Origin: Tamilnaduibacter salinus
GTDB lineage: Bacteria; Pseudomonadota; Gammaproteobacteria; Pseudomonadales; Oleiphilaceae
NCBI RefSeq assembly: GCF_003096655.1
Contig: NZ_QEKQ01000003.1
Span: forward strand, 62,001-126,000
Direction of reading: 5' to 3'
Length of the DNA stretch: 64,000 nucleotides
Position 1 is the stretch's first letter. Each line of letters begins with the position of its first letter. The notes under the pieces were generated by a model that ran no database searches, was not told the origin of the DNA, and worked only from the letters and a program-made list of their open reading frames with translations. This document shows positions 52,960 to 62,063 of this stretch, in pieces. The position numbers and the translations under genes were made by a program.

Positions 52960-54174
52960 TCAGGCCGGCCGGCGGTGCCAGTCTTCAGGGCGCGGCACGA
53001 AGAACGCAAAGGCCAACCCCCACGCCAACGCGCCAACCCCGATCCAGAAGGCGCTTTCCAGCGTGCCGCCATGGTTGAGCCACTGTTCGGCCAGCCAGGG
53101 ACCGATCATCTGAGCGAGCGCGTAGAGCGCCACCATGGCCGCCGAAAGCCGCGGCCCCTGATGGGGGTGCAGGGCACGGGCGAGTCGCTGGGTCAGCAGG
53201 ACCGTTCCCAGGAACGTACCGCCCACAAGAAGGGCACACAGGGCGATGCCGACCGGCCCGCCCCAGATCACGGCGGCCAGGACACCGAAGAGCTGCACTG
53301 CAAAGTTGATCCGGATCGCTTTGACGTCGCCCAGCCTCGCGCCCAGCGTGTTCCAGAGCCAGGCTGAAGGGATGGTTCCGAGCGCCACCAGCAGCCAGGA
53401 GCCGTCCACCAGCCAGTTGCCCGGATCAAGCTGAAGTTTGGCCAACAGCGGCAGGAAGGTCATGGGCAGGATATAGCCCAGCCCGGCTCCGGCGTATTGC
53501 AGGAACAGGGGAATACTGGCGCGATCAAGCAGCGAGCCCTTCTGTGGCAGGGATCCATCCGGCTTTTCCGGCCGAACCGGGACCTCCAGACGGCTCAGTC
53601 GATGCCAGCCCCAGACCGCCAGCGGAATGGACACGATGGCCGCCGGCCACCAGAGTGAAGGCCCGCTCAGCCAGCTTCCCGTGGCACTAACCAGCATACT
53701 GGACACCAGCAACCCCACGCCGACACCCAGATAGGTCAGGCCACTGAGCCTCGCCCGGTTGCGCAGCACCAGCCACTCCAGGATAAAGGCGGGTGCCTGG
53801 ACGAATACGGCGCCATTGGCAACACCGTTGATCCCGCGGATCACATCAAGAGCGACGACGTCACTGATCTGCGTCTGAAGCAATGTGGTGACCACGTGCA
53901 CGATCATGGCGATCGGCAGAATCCGGCGAATGTGGGACACCCGGTACCATCGAATCGCCAGCATCGCGCCCACGAAATAGCCAAGGTAGTTCCACGTCGC
54001 CATGGCGGCGCCCTGTTGCGCGGTCACCACCCCGTCATCGATCAGGTAAGGCAGCATGGGGGTGAAAATGAACCGGCCCAGCGTGTGTACCACCAGCAGC
54101 AGGGCGGCGCCGGCGGCGATGACGGAGATGATTTCGCGGGTGTCTGCGGTCGGGGCAGACGTGGATGAGGACAC
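52960..54174 (-). CDS. MFS transporter of the YbfB/YjiJ family
   Basis: 404 residues, 12 membrane helices. The family mark LGRFIFTPMLPYLIDDG (about 32-48) near helix 1, then AAMATWNYLGYFVGAMLA, and RGINGVANGAVFVQAPAFIL in helix 4. The central loop (about 195-220) is charged. Substrate unknown. It is convergent with the chemoreceptor gene and lies 80 bp from the end of the oxidase operon, in the same direction but with its own gap. Confidence 0.88.
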   Translation of the reverse strand: MSSSTSAPTADTREIISVIAAGAALLLVVHTLGRFIFTPMLPYLIDDGVVTAQQGAAMATWNYLGYFVGAMLAIRWYRVSHIRRILPIAMIVHVVTTLLQTQISDVVALDVIRGINGVANGAVFVQAPAFILEWLVLRNRARLSGLTYLGVGVGLLVSSMLVSATGSWLSGPSLWWPAAIVSIPLAVWGWHRLSRLEVPVRPEKPDGSLPQKGSLLDRASIPLFLQYAGAGLGYILPMTFLPLLAKLQLDPGNWLVDGSWLLVALGTIPSAWLWNTLGARLGDVKAIRINFAVQLFGVLAAVIWGGPVGIALCALLVGGTFLGTVLLTQRLARALHPHQGPRLSAAMVALYALAQMIGPWLAEQWLNHGGTLESAFWIGVGALAWGLAFAFFVPRPEDWHRRPA

Positions 54175-54254
54175 AACAACCCCCTACACCGGAAGCGACG
54201 GCGCAAGTGTAGGGATTTCCGGCGCCGGTGGGAAGACGCCGATGGTCGTAAGCG

Positions 54255-54446
54255 TTATGCCCCGCCGATCGCCGGTGACGGACTGAGCCCCGCCACGTCA
54301 GGCACCACGAACGGAGCAGCGGCCGTTTCCGCCTCCGCCGGCAGGATAAACTGGCGTGCGAGGACAAGCGTGACAATCGCCACAATCAACAGGAGCAGGA
54401 CCGCAACCGTTCGGCGAATACCTCGTTTCTGCCGGGCATCGGGCAT
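54255..54446 (-). CDS. Small single-helix membrane protein at the end of the oxidase operon
   Basis: 63 residues from ATG 54446; a TTG at 54455 overlapping the cyoE stop is an alternative. One membrane helix (about 12-32, TVAVLLLLIVAIVTLVLARQFIL) and a Pro/Ala-rich periplasmic tail. It occupies the place where many oxidase operons carry a Sco-type copper chaperone and may be an unrelated accessory protein or the remains of such a gene. No motif to decide. Confidence 0.55.
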   Translation of the reverse strand: MPDARQKRGIRRTVAVLLLLIVAIVTLVLARQFILPAEAETAAAPFVVPDVAGLSPSPAIGGA

Positions 54447-54451
54447 AAGCG

Positions 54452-55348
54452 TCAATAGAACCAGAAGTGATCCACCAGCAGCACCACAAAGAGTGCCATC
54501 AGGTAGGTGATCGAGTACTTGAACGTCGTCAGCGCCACGCGCCGGTCGTCGCCACGCAATAACCGGATGGCGTAATGCAGGAACCGCAGACCCAGCAACA
54601 GCGCCCCGATCAGGTAAATGCCGCCGGACATACCGGTGGCGTATGGGAGCATGCTGGCAGCCAGCAGAATCAGCGTATAGAGCAGAATATGCAGCTCGGT
54701 GTAGCGGTTACCATGGGTCACCGGCAGCATGGGAATGCCTGCTTTGGCGTACTCCTCCTTGCGGTGAATCGCCAGCGCCCAGAAGTGCGGCGGCGTCCAG
54801 GCAAAGATAATCAGCACCAGCAACAGGGCATGCCCGTCCACCTGACCGGTCACTGCCGTCCAGCCAAGGAGTGGCGGCATCGCCCCGGCAATCCCCCCAA
54901 TCACGATGTTCTGGGGGGTAGCGCGCTTGAGAAACAGGGTATAGACGCCGGCATAACCCACCAGCGAGGCCAGCGTCAGCCAGGCGGTCAGCGCATTCAC
55001 CTGCCAGACCAGCACCAGCATGCCGCCGAGGGCCAGGCTGGTGGCGAAAATCAGGGCATCCGGCGTGGACACCGTGCCCGTGGCGACCGGACGCTTCTTG
55101 GTTCGCGCCATCACGGTATCGATCTTGTAGTCCACCACGTGGTTGACCACCGCCGCGGCGCCGGCCAGCAATGCGATGCCCAGATTGCCGAAGACAAACA
55201 CGGTCCAGTCCGGGACCCCCGGCCGGGCAAGCAGCATGCCGATGACGGCCGTCAGCATCATCAACGCGACAACCCGGGGCTTGGTCAGCTCCAGAAAATC
55301 GCGCCAGTTGGCGGCTCTTTGCGTTTGCGCGATGGAGGTATCGCTCAT
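54452..55348 (-). CDS. cyoE: Protohaem IX farnesyltransferase (haem O synthase)
   Basis: 298 residues from ATG 55348, which has AGGAGG upstream; the frame goes to 55420 without a site. Nine membrane helices and the prenyltransferase motifs NHVVDYKIDTVMARTKKRPVATG (Asp-rich site 1) and FAWTPPHFWALAIHRKEEYAKAGIPMLP (site 2). It adds farnesyl to haem B, making haem O, which the next enzyme turns into haem A for the oxidase. Part of the cox operon. Confidence 0.96.
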   Translation of the reverse strand: MSDTSIAQTQRAANWRDFLELTKPRVVALMMLTAVIGMLLARPGVPDWTVFVFGNLGIALLAGAAAVVNHVVDYKIDTVMARTKKRPVATGTVSTPDALIFATSLALGGMLVLVWQVNALTAWLTLASLVGYAGVYTLFLKRATPQNIVIGGIAGAMPPLLGWTAVTGQVDGHALLLVLIIFAWTPPHFWALAIHRKEEYAKAGIPMLPVTHGNRYTELHILLYTLILLAASMLPYATGMSGGIYLIGALLLGLRFLHYAIRLLRGDDRRVALTTFKYSITYLMALFVVLLVDHFWFY

Positions 55349-55395
55349 GCCGTGGCCTCCTGGTGCGTTGTTATTGTTCGGGATACAGTGCGCGC

Positions 55396-56433
55396 TCAAG
55401 ACGGTGGATGCAATCGCCAAAGCAGGTTCACCACCGCCAGCAACAGGGCAGCGCCCATCGCGTTATGGGCGATGGCGACCGGCAGCGGAATCTGCCAAAG
55501 CACGTTCGCCAGCCCAAGACCGATCTGCGCCAGCAGTACGGCGCCGGTCAGCGCCACCCATGGCCGTATTGCTGGTGTGGCCATAGCGCGCCACATGGCC
55601 ACCAGAAGCGCTCCGAGCACCGTCAGAACCAGTACCGCGCCAAGCCGATGCGTCACATGGATCGCCACACGGCCATCCGCTGTCAATTGGCCACCGAGAT
55701 AATTTGGACCAACGTGCTGGGTCACGTCAAAACCATGACGGAAATCCATGGGCGGCCACCACTGACCCTGACAGGTCGGCAGGTCGACACAGGCCACAGC
55801 GGCATAATTTGCCGCGGTCCAAGCGCCCAGAGCAATCTGAGCGACCACAAGTCCCAGGGCAACGAACAGCCAGGCCCGCCATCGGTGGCGGTCCCGCGCG
55901 AGGGCCGGACCATCGGGGGGGCGCCGCCCCCTGAGTCTCATCGCCAGCAGGAACAGCAGTGTGAGCGTGGTAAACCCACCAAGCAGGTGCAGCGCAACGA
56001 CCTGTGGCCAGAGTTTCAGCGTCACGGTCCACATGCCAAACGCCGCCTGAAGCACCACGAAACCCGCGATCAGCAACGGCTGTCGCAGCGGAACATCCGG
56101 CGCTCGGCGATGGCGCAGCGCGTACCCGGCAATGGCGAACACCACCAGTCCGAGCGTACCGGCGGCATAACGATGAATCATTTCCGGCCAACCCTTGCTG
56201 CGGTCCACCGGGGATTCCGGAAAGCGGGCTTCGGCGATCGAGACCGCCTCCTCCGACTCCGGCACGCTCAGGAATCCATAACAGCCTGGCCAGTCCGGGC
56301 AGCCGAGGCCAGCGTCCACCAGCCGTGTCCAGGCACCCAGCATCACCACGACGACAGTCAGCAGAGTGGCGACCACCGCCATCCGCCCCATCACCCTCCG
56401 CACATGTGGGTTCCCGTTCACCATGGCCGTCAC
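55396..56433 (-). CDS. ctaA: Haem A synthase (Cox15/CtaA)
   Basis: 345 residues, eight membrane helices in two pseudo-repeats. GAWTRLVDAGLGCPDWPGCYG (conserved Cys pair, about 32-52), MIHRYAAGTLG (first haem His), ALHLLGGFTTL, VDLPTCQGQWWP (second Cys region) and VTHRLGAVLV and AHNAMGAALLL (later His ligands). It oxidises haem O to haem A. The start overlaps the end of the Sco-like gene by 4 bp. Confidence 0.95.
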   Translation of the reverse strand: MTAMVNGNPHVRRVMGRMAVVATLLTVVVVMLGAWTRLVDAGLGCPDWPGCYGFLSVPESEEAVSIAEARFPESPVDRSKGWPEMIHRYAAGTLGLVVFAIAGYALRHRRAPDVPLRQPLLIAGFVVLQAAFGMWTVTLKLWPQVVALHLLGGFTTLTLLFLLAMRLRGRRPPDGPALARDRHRWRAWLFVALGLVVAQIALGAWTAANYAAVACVDLPTCQGQWWPPMDFRHGFDVTQHVGPNYLGGQLTADGRVAIHVTHRLGAVLVLTVLGALLVAMWRAMATPAIRPWVALTGAVLLAQIGLGLANVLWQIPLPVAIAHNAMGAALLLAVVNLLWRLHPPS

Positions 56434-57041
56434 CCGAGTTGGGAGATCTTCATGAGGTGTTCGATGTCTTCGAGCATGTCTTTGCCGGAGTGGTCTGGAC
56501 CGTACTGCATCATCACGTTGCCGAAAGGGTCGACCAGGTAGGCCCGGGGGGCGTCAAATGGTCCGTTGCCTCTCGGCCAGTCCGCGGATGCCGGCTCCGG
56601 CAGGCTCAGCAGTCGCATCTCCGGATAATCGGACAGGTCCGCCGGTGGCTGTTCCAGCCAGGCGGCCCGTTTCACGCGGTTCTGGTTCTTGCCCAAGGCC
56701 GTGTTGACCTGTCGCGCCAGGTACAGCATCTCCTGGCAGGCATCGGCACAGGCATCCGCCGCCGTAATCAGCAGCGTCCAGTGGCTACCTGAGACCTCCG
56801 GACCAAATTCCGACTCAAACGGGCGTCCTTCCGCCGTCTCAAGCCCCATTGATGCCACCGGCTCCGGAGGCTGGATCAGAATCCCCTTGTTGGTCCGGTC
56901 CGACGGGTTCAGCCAGCCGGTGTAGAACATGATGGTCGCCACCACGATCGGGCCAAAGCCCACAAGAAACAGCAACAGGGCGATGCGGCGGCCCCGGCGG
57001 ATGTCCTGCGGGGTCGCTTCGTGTACGTCGGTATCAGCCAT
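56430..57041 (-). CDS. Membrane-anchored Sco/thioredoxin-like protein of the oxidase operon
   Basis: 203 residues. One N-terminal membrane helix (about 18-42) and a periplasmic domain with thioredoxin/Sco character: SHWTLLITAADACADACQEMLYLARQVNTALGK (Cys-x3-Cys, as in Sco proteins), YLVDPFGNVMMQYGPDHSGKDMLEDIEHLMK (Sco-like end). The usual Sco His ligand near the C-terminus is Pro-Asp-His here and could serve. It may deliver copper or reduce the CuA site cysteines. It overlaps SURF1 by 8 bp and ctaA by 4 bp. Confidence 0.8.
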   Translation of the reverse strand: MADTDVHEATPQDIRRGRRIALLLFLVGFGPIVVATIMFYTGWLNPSDRTNKGILIQPPEPVASMGLETAEGRPFESEFGPEVSGSHWTLLITAADACADACQEMLYLARQVNTALGKNQNRVKRAAWLEQPPADLSDYPEMRLLSLPEPASADWPRGNGPFDAPRAYLVDPFGNVMMQYGPDHSGKDMLEDIEHLMKISQLG

Positions 57042-57777
57042 GGTTGGAATCGGTCCGTTGTTCGGGTTTTCGGTAGCTTGCCACGAGAGTCATCGTCAGG
57101 AGAAGCGCCGCCAGCAGCGCCCACTGCCCGGCATAGCCGTAGTGTGTGCCGGGTCCCATCACATCCAGCTCCCAGTCCGCCCGGAATGCCCCCGGCTGGT
57201 CCGCCCCATCCAGACGCAGACTGACGGCCGCGACGGTGGGCGCCACGTCCCGGACCCGTTCTCGCGGAAGGGACTGCACCCGACGCGGCCACGATGTGGA
57301 CACCGTTGTCTCGCCAATGACCGGCGGGGTCGGGTAATCGGCCACCCGGGCCCGGATGGTCACCATCCCGGTCGGTGTCCGGACCGACGGCAGTGCGTCC
57401 CGGCGCCGGGGAGCCGGGACCCATCCGCGATTGACCAGCACCGGATCTCCGGTCATCGGCTCAAAGAGCGACAGCACTTCGTAGCCGCTCTGCCCGTTGC
57501 GGGTCCGGTTGTCCAGCAGCCAGAGCGGTCCGGGGCGGTACCGTCCCTGAATCCGGATCGGTTGTCCGGCGGTCAACGCACCCGACTGCAACGCTCGCCA
57601 GGGCGCCTCTGACCGGGTCTGCTGCCACTGATCCATTCGCTGTTCCTTCTCACCCGCTCGCTGCCACTGCCAGACAGACAGACTGACCAGCACCGGAAAC
57701 AGCAGGCCGGTGAACAGCCAGAGTCGCCAGTCGAAGCGCCAACGTCGGCGGAGTGAGGAAGGAGGGGCGGTACTCAT
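57034..57777 (-). CDS. SURF1-family oxidase assembly protein
   Basis: 247 residues. Two membrane helices (about 17-38, LWLFTGLLFPVLVSLSVWQWQRA, and about 216-236) flank a periplasmic domain with the SURF1 marks RIQGRY, LLDNRTRNGQSGYEVLSLF, VLVNRGWVPAPRRRDALP and HYGYAGQWALLA. It assists haem A insertion into subunit I. It overlaps the Sco-like gene and is divergent from the DUF2909 gene. Confidence 0.92.
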   Translation of the reverse strand: MSTAPPSSLRRRWRFDWRLWLFTGLLFPVLVSLSVWQWQRAGEKEQRMDQWQQTRSEAPWRALQSGALTAGQPIRIQGRYRPGPLWLLDNRTRNGQSGYEVLSLFEPMTGDPVLVNRGWVPAPRRRDALPSVRTPTGMVTIRARVADYPTPPVIGETTVSTSWPRRVQSLPRERVRDVAPTVAAVSLRLDGADQPGAFRADWELDVMGPGTHYGYAGQWALLAALLLTMTLVASYRKPEQRTDSNHG

Positions 57778-57828
57778 CGTCTGCTATAGTGGCGACTGTC
57801 ATCCCACCGACACATCGGAGCCGCGCTC

Positions 57829-58032
57829 ATGTTGAAAGCCGCCATTGTCATACTGCTGATCGCCGTGGTCGTAAGCCTGTTCAGCGGTCTGGTGTTTCTG
57901 TTTCGGGACGACGGGGGGAAGCGGCGTCTGCTCAATTCCCTGATCGTCCGCGTGTCCCTGAGCGTGGCATTGCTGGTGCTGATTGGCATCGCCTTATGGA
58001 GCGGGGAACTGTCGATGAACCCCACTCCCTGA
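57829..58032 (+). CDS. DUF2909 twin-transmembrane protein
   Basis: 67 residues with two helices (about 4-27 and 40-60) joined by RDDGGKRRLLNSLIVRVSLS, the DUF2909 pattern. It sits between coxC and SURF1 but on the opposite strand to the whole oxidase operon, ending 7 bp from the coxC stop. Probably a small oxidase-associated membrane protein; role unknown. Confidence 0.85.
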   Translation: MLKAAIVILLIAVVVSLFSGLVFLFRDDGGKRRLLNSLIVRVSLSVALLVLIGIALWSGELSMNPTP

Positions 58033-58039
58033 CGCCCGC

Positions 58040-58930
58040 TCAGATGATGTAGACGAACACGAACAGGCCGAGCCAGACCACGTCCACGAAATGCCAGTAC
58101 CAGCTCGCGGCCTCGAAACCGAAGTGTTTCTCCGGCTCAAAATGCCCCTTCAGAATGCGGATCAGCATCACCGTCAGGATGATGGTCCCCAGAATGACGT
58201 GGGCCCCGTGGAAGCCGGTGAGCATGAAGAAGGTACTGCCATAGATCCCCGAGGACAGGGTGAGCCCCAGGTCCCCATAGGCATGGGCGTATTCCTCTGC
58301 CTGGAAAATCAGGAACACCAGCGCCAGCACGATCGTCGCCGCCATCCAGATTTTCAGCTTGGCGCGGTTGCCCGCTTTGAGCGCATGGTGCGCAACGGTA
58401 ATCGTCACTGAGGAGGTCACCAGAAGAATGGTGTTGAGAAGCGGCAGCCCCCAGGGACCGATGACTTCTTTTGGTCCGGGATACGCCTCTGGGTCGGGAT
58501 TCTGCAGCAGGGGCCAGGTCGCCTCGAACCCGTCCCAGAGCATGGCACTGGAGCCCTTGTCACCCTCACCGCCCAGCCACGGCACGATGAAGACCCGGGC
58601 ATAGAACAGGGCACCGAAGAAGGCGGCGAAGAACATCACTTCGGAGAAGATGAACCAGCCCATGCCCATTCGGAAGGTCCGGTCCATCTGGGCATCATAG
58701 AGTCCGGAGCGGCTCTCGCGAACCACGCTGCCGAACCAGCCAAAGAGCATGTAGATGGTCAACGCCACCCCGACCAGGAAGACGAGCCAGTCGCCGAAGC
58801 CGGCCTGGCCCTCCTGGGTGTTGGTGACCATCACCGACGCCAGACCGTACATCATGACGCCCATCCCGACCGTGGCGATGATCGGCCATTTGCTCTGTTC
58901 GGGAACGTAGTAGGACTGTTCTGCTGACAT
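58040..58930 (-). CDS. coxC: Cytochrome c oxidase subunit III
   Basis: 296 residues, seven membrane helices. Typical stretches: YYVPEQSKWPIIATVGMG, GMGWFIFSEVMFFAAFFGALFYAR (subunit III signature), LLVTSSVTITVAHHAL, YGSTFFMLTGFHGAHVILG, FGFEAASWYWHFVDVVWLGLFVFVYI (C-terminal lipid/proton region). It stabilises the oxygen-reducing core. coxC follows coxA directly, with no ctaG between. Confidence 0.97.
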   Translation of the reverse strand: MSAEQSYYVPEQSKWPIIATVGMGVMMYGLASVMVTNTQEGQAGFGDWLVFLVGVALTIYMLFGWFGSVVRESRSGLYDAQMDRTFRMGMGWFIFSEVMFFAAFFGALFYARVFIVPWLGGEGDKGSSAMLWDGFEATWPLLQNPDPEAYPGPKEVIGPWGLPLLNTILLVTSSVTITVAHHALKAGNRAKLKIWMAATIVLALVFLIFQAEEYAHAYGDLGLTLSSGIYGSTFFMLTGFHGAHVILGTIILTVMLIRILKGHFEPEKHFGFEAASWYWHFVDVVWLGLFVFVYII

Positions 58931-58973
58931 GGCAGCCTCCGACAGCGTGATATTCAGATCTTTTTATTATTAC

Positions 58974-58995
58974 GTCCCCGGTCTCGGCCGGGGAC
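58974..58995 (-). other. Hairpin between coxA and coxC
   Basis: GTCCCCGG (58974-58981) and CCGGGGAC (58988-58995) form a perfect 8-bp stem with a 6-base loop, just after the coxA stop. On the operon strand it is followed by A-rich sequence, so it is not an intrinsic terminator; it may protect the coxBA message or mark the place where ctaG was lost. Confidence 0.5.
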
Positions 58996-58999
58996 TCCG

Positions 59000-60592
59000 T
59001 TACTTGACCTCAGGCGGCGTGGCGAACGTGTGGTACGGCGCCGGCGAGGGCAGGGTCCATTCCAGGCCCTCCGCGCCATCCCAGGGCTTGGCCGGGGCCT
59101 TCTCGCCGCCGCCTCGGATGCACTTGACCACGATGTACAGGAACAGCAACTGAGTGGCCCCGAACATGAAGGCGCCCACGCTGGAAATCATGTTGAAGTC
59201 GGCGAACTGCAGCGCATAGTCGGGAATGCGTCGCGGCATGCCCGCCAGCCCCAGGAAGTGCATGGGGAAGAACGCCAGGTTCATACCGATGAACGACATC
59301 CAGAAGTGGGTCTTGGCCAGCGTCTCGTCGTACATGGTGCCGGTCCACTTCGGCAGCCAGAAGTAGGCCGAGGCAAAGATACCGAAGATCGCACCCGGCA
59401 CCAGCACGTAGTGGAAGTGGGCCACCACGAAGTAGGTATCGTGGTACTGGAAGTCGGCTGGCGCGATCGCCAGCATCAGGCCCGAGAACCCGCCGATGGT
59501 GAACAGGATGATGAACGCCACGGCGAACAGCATCGGTGCCTCGAACGACAGGGCACCCCGGAACATGGTCGCGACCCAGTTGAACACCTTCACACCGGTG
59601 GGCACCGCAATCAGCATGGTGCAGTACATGAAGAACAGCTGACCCGCGATCGGCAGACCCACCGTGAACATGTGGTGCGCCCAGACAACGAACGACAGAA
59701 GGGCGATGGCGGCAACCGCATAGACCATGGAGGCATAGCCGAACAGCGGCTTGCGGGAAAAGGCCGGGATAATCTCGGACACCGCGCCGAACGCCGGCAG
59801 GATCATGATGTAGACCTCGGGGTGACCAAAGAACCAGAACACATGCTGGAACAGCACCGGGTCACCGCCACCGGCCGCATCAAAGAAGCTCGTGCCGAAG
59901 TTGATGTCCATCAGCATCATGGTCACTACACCCGCCAGTACCGGCATGACGGCAATCAGCAGGAAGGCGGTGATCAGCCAGGTCCAGACGAACAGCGGCA
60001 TTTTCATCAGCGTCATGCCGGGTGCCCGCAGGTTCATGATGGTGGCGATGACGTTGATCGCCCCCATGATGGACGAGATCCCCATGATGTGGATGGCGAA
60101 GATGAAGAAGGTCGTGCTTGGTGGCCCGTAGGTGGTCGACAGCGGCGCATAGAAGGTCCAGCCAAAGTTGGGGCCACCGCCTTCCATGAACAGTGTGGAG
60201 ACGAGAATCAGGAATGCCGCCGGCAGCAGCCAGAAGCTCCAGTTGTTCATTCGGGGCAGGGCCATGTCGGGCGCGCCGACCATCATCGGGATCATCCAGT
60301 TCGCCAGGCCCACGAAGGCGGGCATCACGGCACCGAAGACCATGATCAACCCGTGCATGGTCGTCATCTGGTTGAAGAATGCCGGCTCGACGATCTGCAG
60401 CCCGGGCTGGAAAAGCTCCGCCCGTATCACCATGGCCATGGACCCGCCGAGCAGGAACATGGCAAAACTGAAGATCAGGTACATCGACCCGATGTCTTTG
60501 TGGTTGGTCGTCAACAGCCACCGCGTGAAGCCCTTGGCCGGGCCATGATGCTCGTCGTGACTGTGGTCGTGGGTATCGATGACCGCACTCAT
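59000..60592 (-). CDS. coxA: Cytochrome c oxidase subunit I
   Basis: 530 residues, 12 membrane helices. Haem a and haem a3-CuB ligands are present: MTTMHGLIMVFGAVMP, WFFGHPEVYIMILPAFG with the downstream Tyr, VVWAHHMFTVGLP (His-His pair), and DTYFVVAHFHYVL (two His). The K-pathway and D-pathway residues look canonical for A-family oxidases. This is the catalytic subunit reducing oxygen to water. The 103 bp between coxB and coxA hold no clear signal beyond its ribosome site. Confidence 0.98.
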   Translation of the reverse strand: MSAVIDTHDHSHDEHHGPAKGFTRWLLTTNHKDIGSMYLIFSFAMFLLGGSMAMVIRAELFQPGLQIVEPAFFNQMTTMHGLIMVFGAVMPAFVGLANWMIPMMVGAPDMALPRMNNWSFWLLPAAFLILVSTLFMEGGGPNFGWTFYAPLSTTYGPPSTTFFIFAIHIMGISSIMGAINVIATIMNLRAPGMTLMKMPLFVWTWLITAFLLIAVMPVLAGVVTMMLMDINFGTSFFDAAGGGDPVLFQHVFWFFGHPEVYIMILPAFGAVSEIIPAFSRKPLFGYASMVYAVAAIALLSFVVWAHHMFTVGLPIAGQLFFMYCTMLIAVPTGVKVFNWVATMFRGALSFEAPMLFAVAFIILFTIGGFSGLMLAIAPADFQYHDTYFVVAHFHYVLVPGAIFGIFASAYFWLPKWTGTMYDETLAKTHFWMSFIGMNLAFFPMHFLGLAGMPRRIPDYALQFADFNMISSVGAFMFGATQLLFLYIVVKCIRGGGEKAPAKPWDGAEGLEWTLPSPAPYHTFATPPEVK

Positions 60593-60695
60593 TGGAAACC
60601 CCCGTAACCGCCTGTTGTTCTTTGGGCGTTGGCTTGATCGTTACCGGGCCCTGACGGGTCCAGACTGTGTGATTGCGTATAACGCCCAGTGATGC

Positions 60696-61823
60696 TCACT
60701 GGGCATTCTTGTAGTCGAGAATCTGCTTGGGCGTCACCTTCTCACCGGTGTCGTTACCCCAGGCATTGCGCTCGTAGGTAATGACGGCGGCCAGGTCCAC
60801 TTCGCTGAGTTGCTCGCCGAACGCCTGCATGGCCGTGCCGGACACCCCGTTCACAACGATGTCCAGGTGCTGGTCCATATTCTCGGTGGCCACCGTGCTG
60901 TCCTTCAGAGCCGGGAACGCCGGTGGGGCACCGGAGCCGTCCGCCTGGTGACAGGACGCGCAGGCCGTGTTGTAAACGCCCTCACCGCGCTCCATGAGCT
61001 CCTCAAGCGACCAGTCCTTGCTGGTCAGGCGACGCTCCTTCTCGGCCGCCGCTACTTTTTTTGCGGCCCACTCCTCGTACTCGTCTTTCGGAACGGCCTT
61101 GACCACCACCGGCATGAAGCCATGATCCTTGCCACACAGTTCCGTGCACTGGCCCCGGTAGATGCCGGGCTCCTCGACCCGGGCCCAGCTTTCATTGATG
61201 AAGCCGGGAATCGCGTCCTTCTTGACGCCCAGGTCCGGCACCCACCAAGAGTGAATCACATCTTTCGAGGTGATCATGAAACGGACTTTGGTATCGACCG
61301 GTATCACCAGCGGGTTATCGACTTCCAGCAGGTAGTTCTCGTTCTTGTCCAACCGGTTGTAGATCTCTTCCTTGGATGTGGCCAGGTTGGAAAAAAAGCT
61401 GAATTCCTTGTCCAGGTAGCTGTACTGCCACTTCCATTGATAGCCGGTCACCTGAATATCGATGTCGGCGTCCTTGGTGTCGTAAATGTCCAGCAATGTG
61501 CCTGTGGCCGGCACCGCCATGGCCACAAGAATGCCGAACGGAATCACCGTCCAGAGCACTTCGACCCAGGTGTGTTCATGGAAATTGGCGGGCTTGTAGC
61601 CCTTGGACTTGCGGTGGGCGATGATCGACCAGAACATGACGCCAAACACCACCACGCCGATGGCGACGCAGATCCAGAAGATGATCATGTGCAGGCTGTA
61701 GATGTCCTTGCTGACATCCGTCACGCCCGGTGTCATGTTGAGTTCCCAGGCCGCCAGCGCAGACTGCGGCACCAGGAACAATCCGGCCATCAGGGAACCG
61801 GCTCTCGACAACTGCACGCGCAT
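60696..61823 (-). CDS. coxB: Cytochrome c oxidase subunit II with fused cytochrome c domain
   Basis: 375 residues from ATG 61823 (GGAGAG upstream, clean signal peptide MRVQLSRAGSLMAGLFLVPQSALA). Two membrane helices (about 45-70, 90-112), then the CuA cupredoxin domain: VIHSWWVPDLGVKKDAIPG and GQCTELCGKDHGFMP (two Cys, His, Met ligands). A C-terminal cytochrome c domain has YNTACASCHQADGSG (haem Cys-x2-Cys-His) and a later Met in GTAMQAFG. This caa3-like layout lets the enzyme take electrons through its own haem c. First gene of the operon. Confidence 0.96.
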   Translation of the reverse strand: MRVQLSRAGSLMAGLFLVPQSALAAWELNMTPGVTDVSKDIYSLHMIIFWICVAIGVVVFGVMFWSIIAHRKSKGYKPANFHEHTWVEVLWTVIPFGILVAMAVPATGTLLDIYDTKDADIDIQVTGYQWKWQYSYLDKEFSFFSNLATSKEEIYNRLDKNENYLLEVDNPLVIPVDTKVRFMITSKDVIHSWWVPDLGVKKDAIPGFINESWARVEEPGIYRGQCTELCGKDHGFMPVVVKAVPKDEYEEWAAKKVAAAEKERRLTSKDWSLEELMERGEGVYNTACASCHQADGSGAPPAFPALKDSTVATENMDQHLDIVVNGVSGTAMQAFGEQLSEVDLAAVITYERNAWGNDTGEKVTPKQILDYKNAQ

Positions 61824-61955
61824 ACCGTGTCTCTCCAACGAGTCGTTTTTATTGTCGGCCAATGATCAGCGCCCGGGTTCGGTATGACAATCCAGGGGGC
61901 TGCCGGGGCAGGTCGTGCCGTCTGGACACTAGCCTCTCATGAATGACCAGATTCG

Positions 61956-61985
61956 AGTATAGACAGAGAGTGTTACAAGTCTCAA
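61956..61985 (-). promoter_or_regulatory. Promoter of the cytochrome oxidase operon
   Basis: Minus strand: TTGAGA (61980-61985), an 18-bp spacer and TATACT (61956-61961), about 135 bp before the coxB start. The surrounding 61863-62063 gap is AT-rich; nothing else was fixed. Confidence 0.6.
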
Positions 61986-62063
61986 AACATGGCTTAAAAT
62001 TTAGACGAATAACAGCTTGATTCTTAGAACGGCGTCGCACACTCACCGACCACCGGCGGTGTC

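Noticed and set aside
59030-60607. A 525-codon plus-strand open frame over coxA
   Set aside because: Antisense of coxA; extremely His/Gln/Asp-rich and without known motifs.
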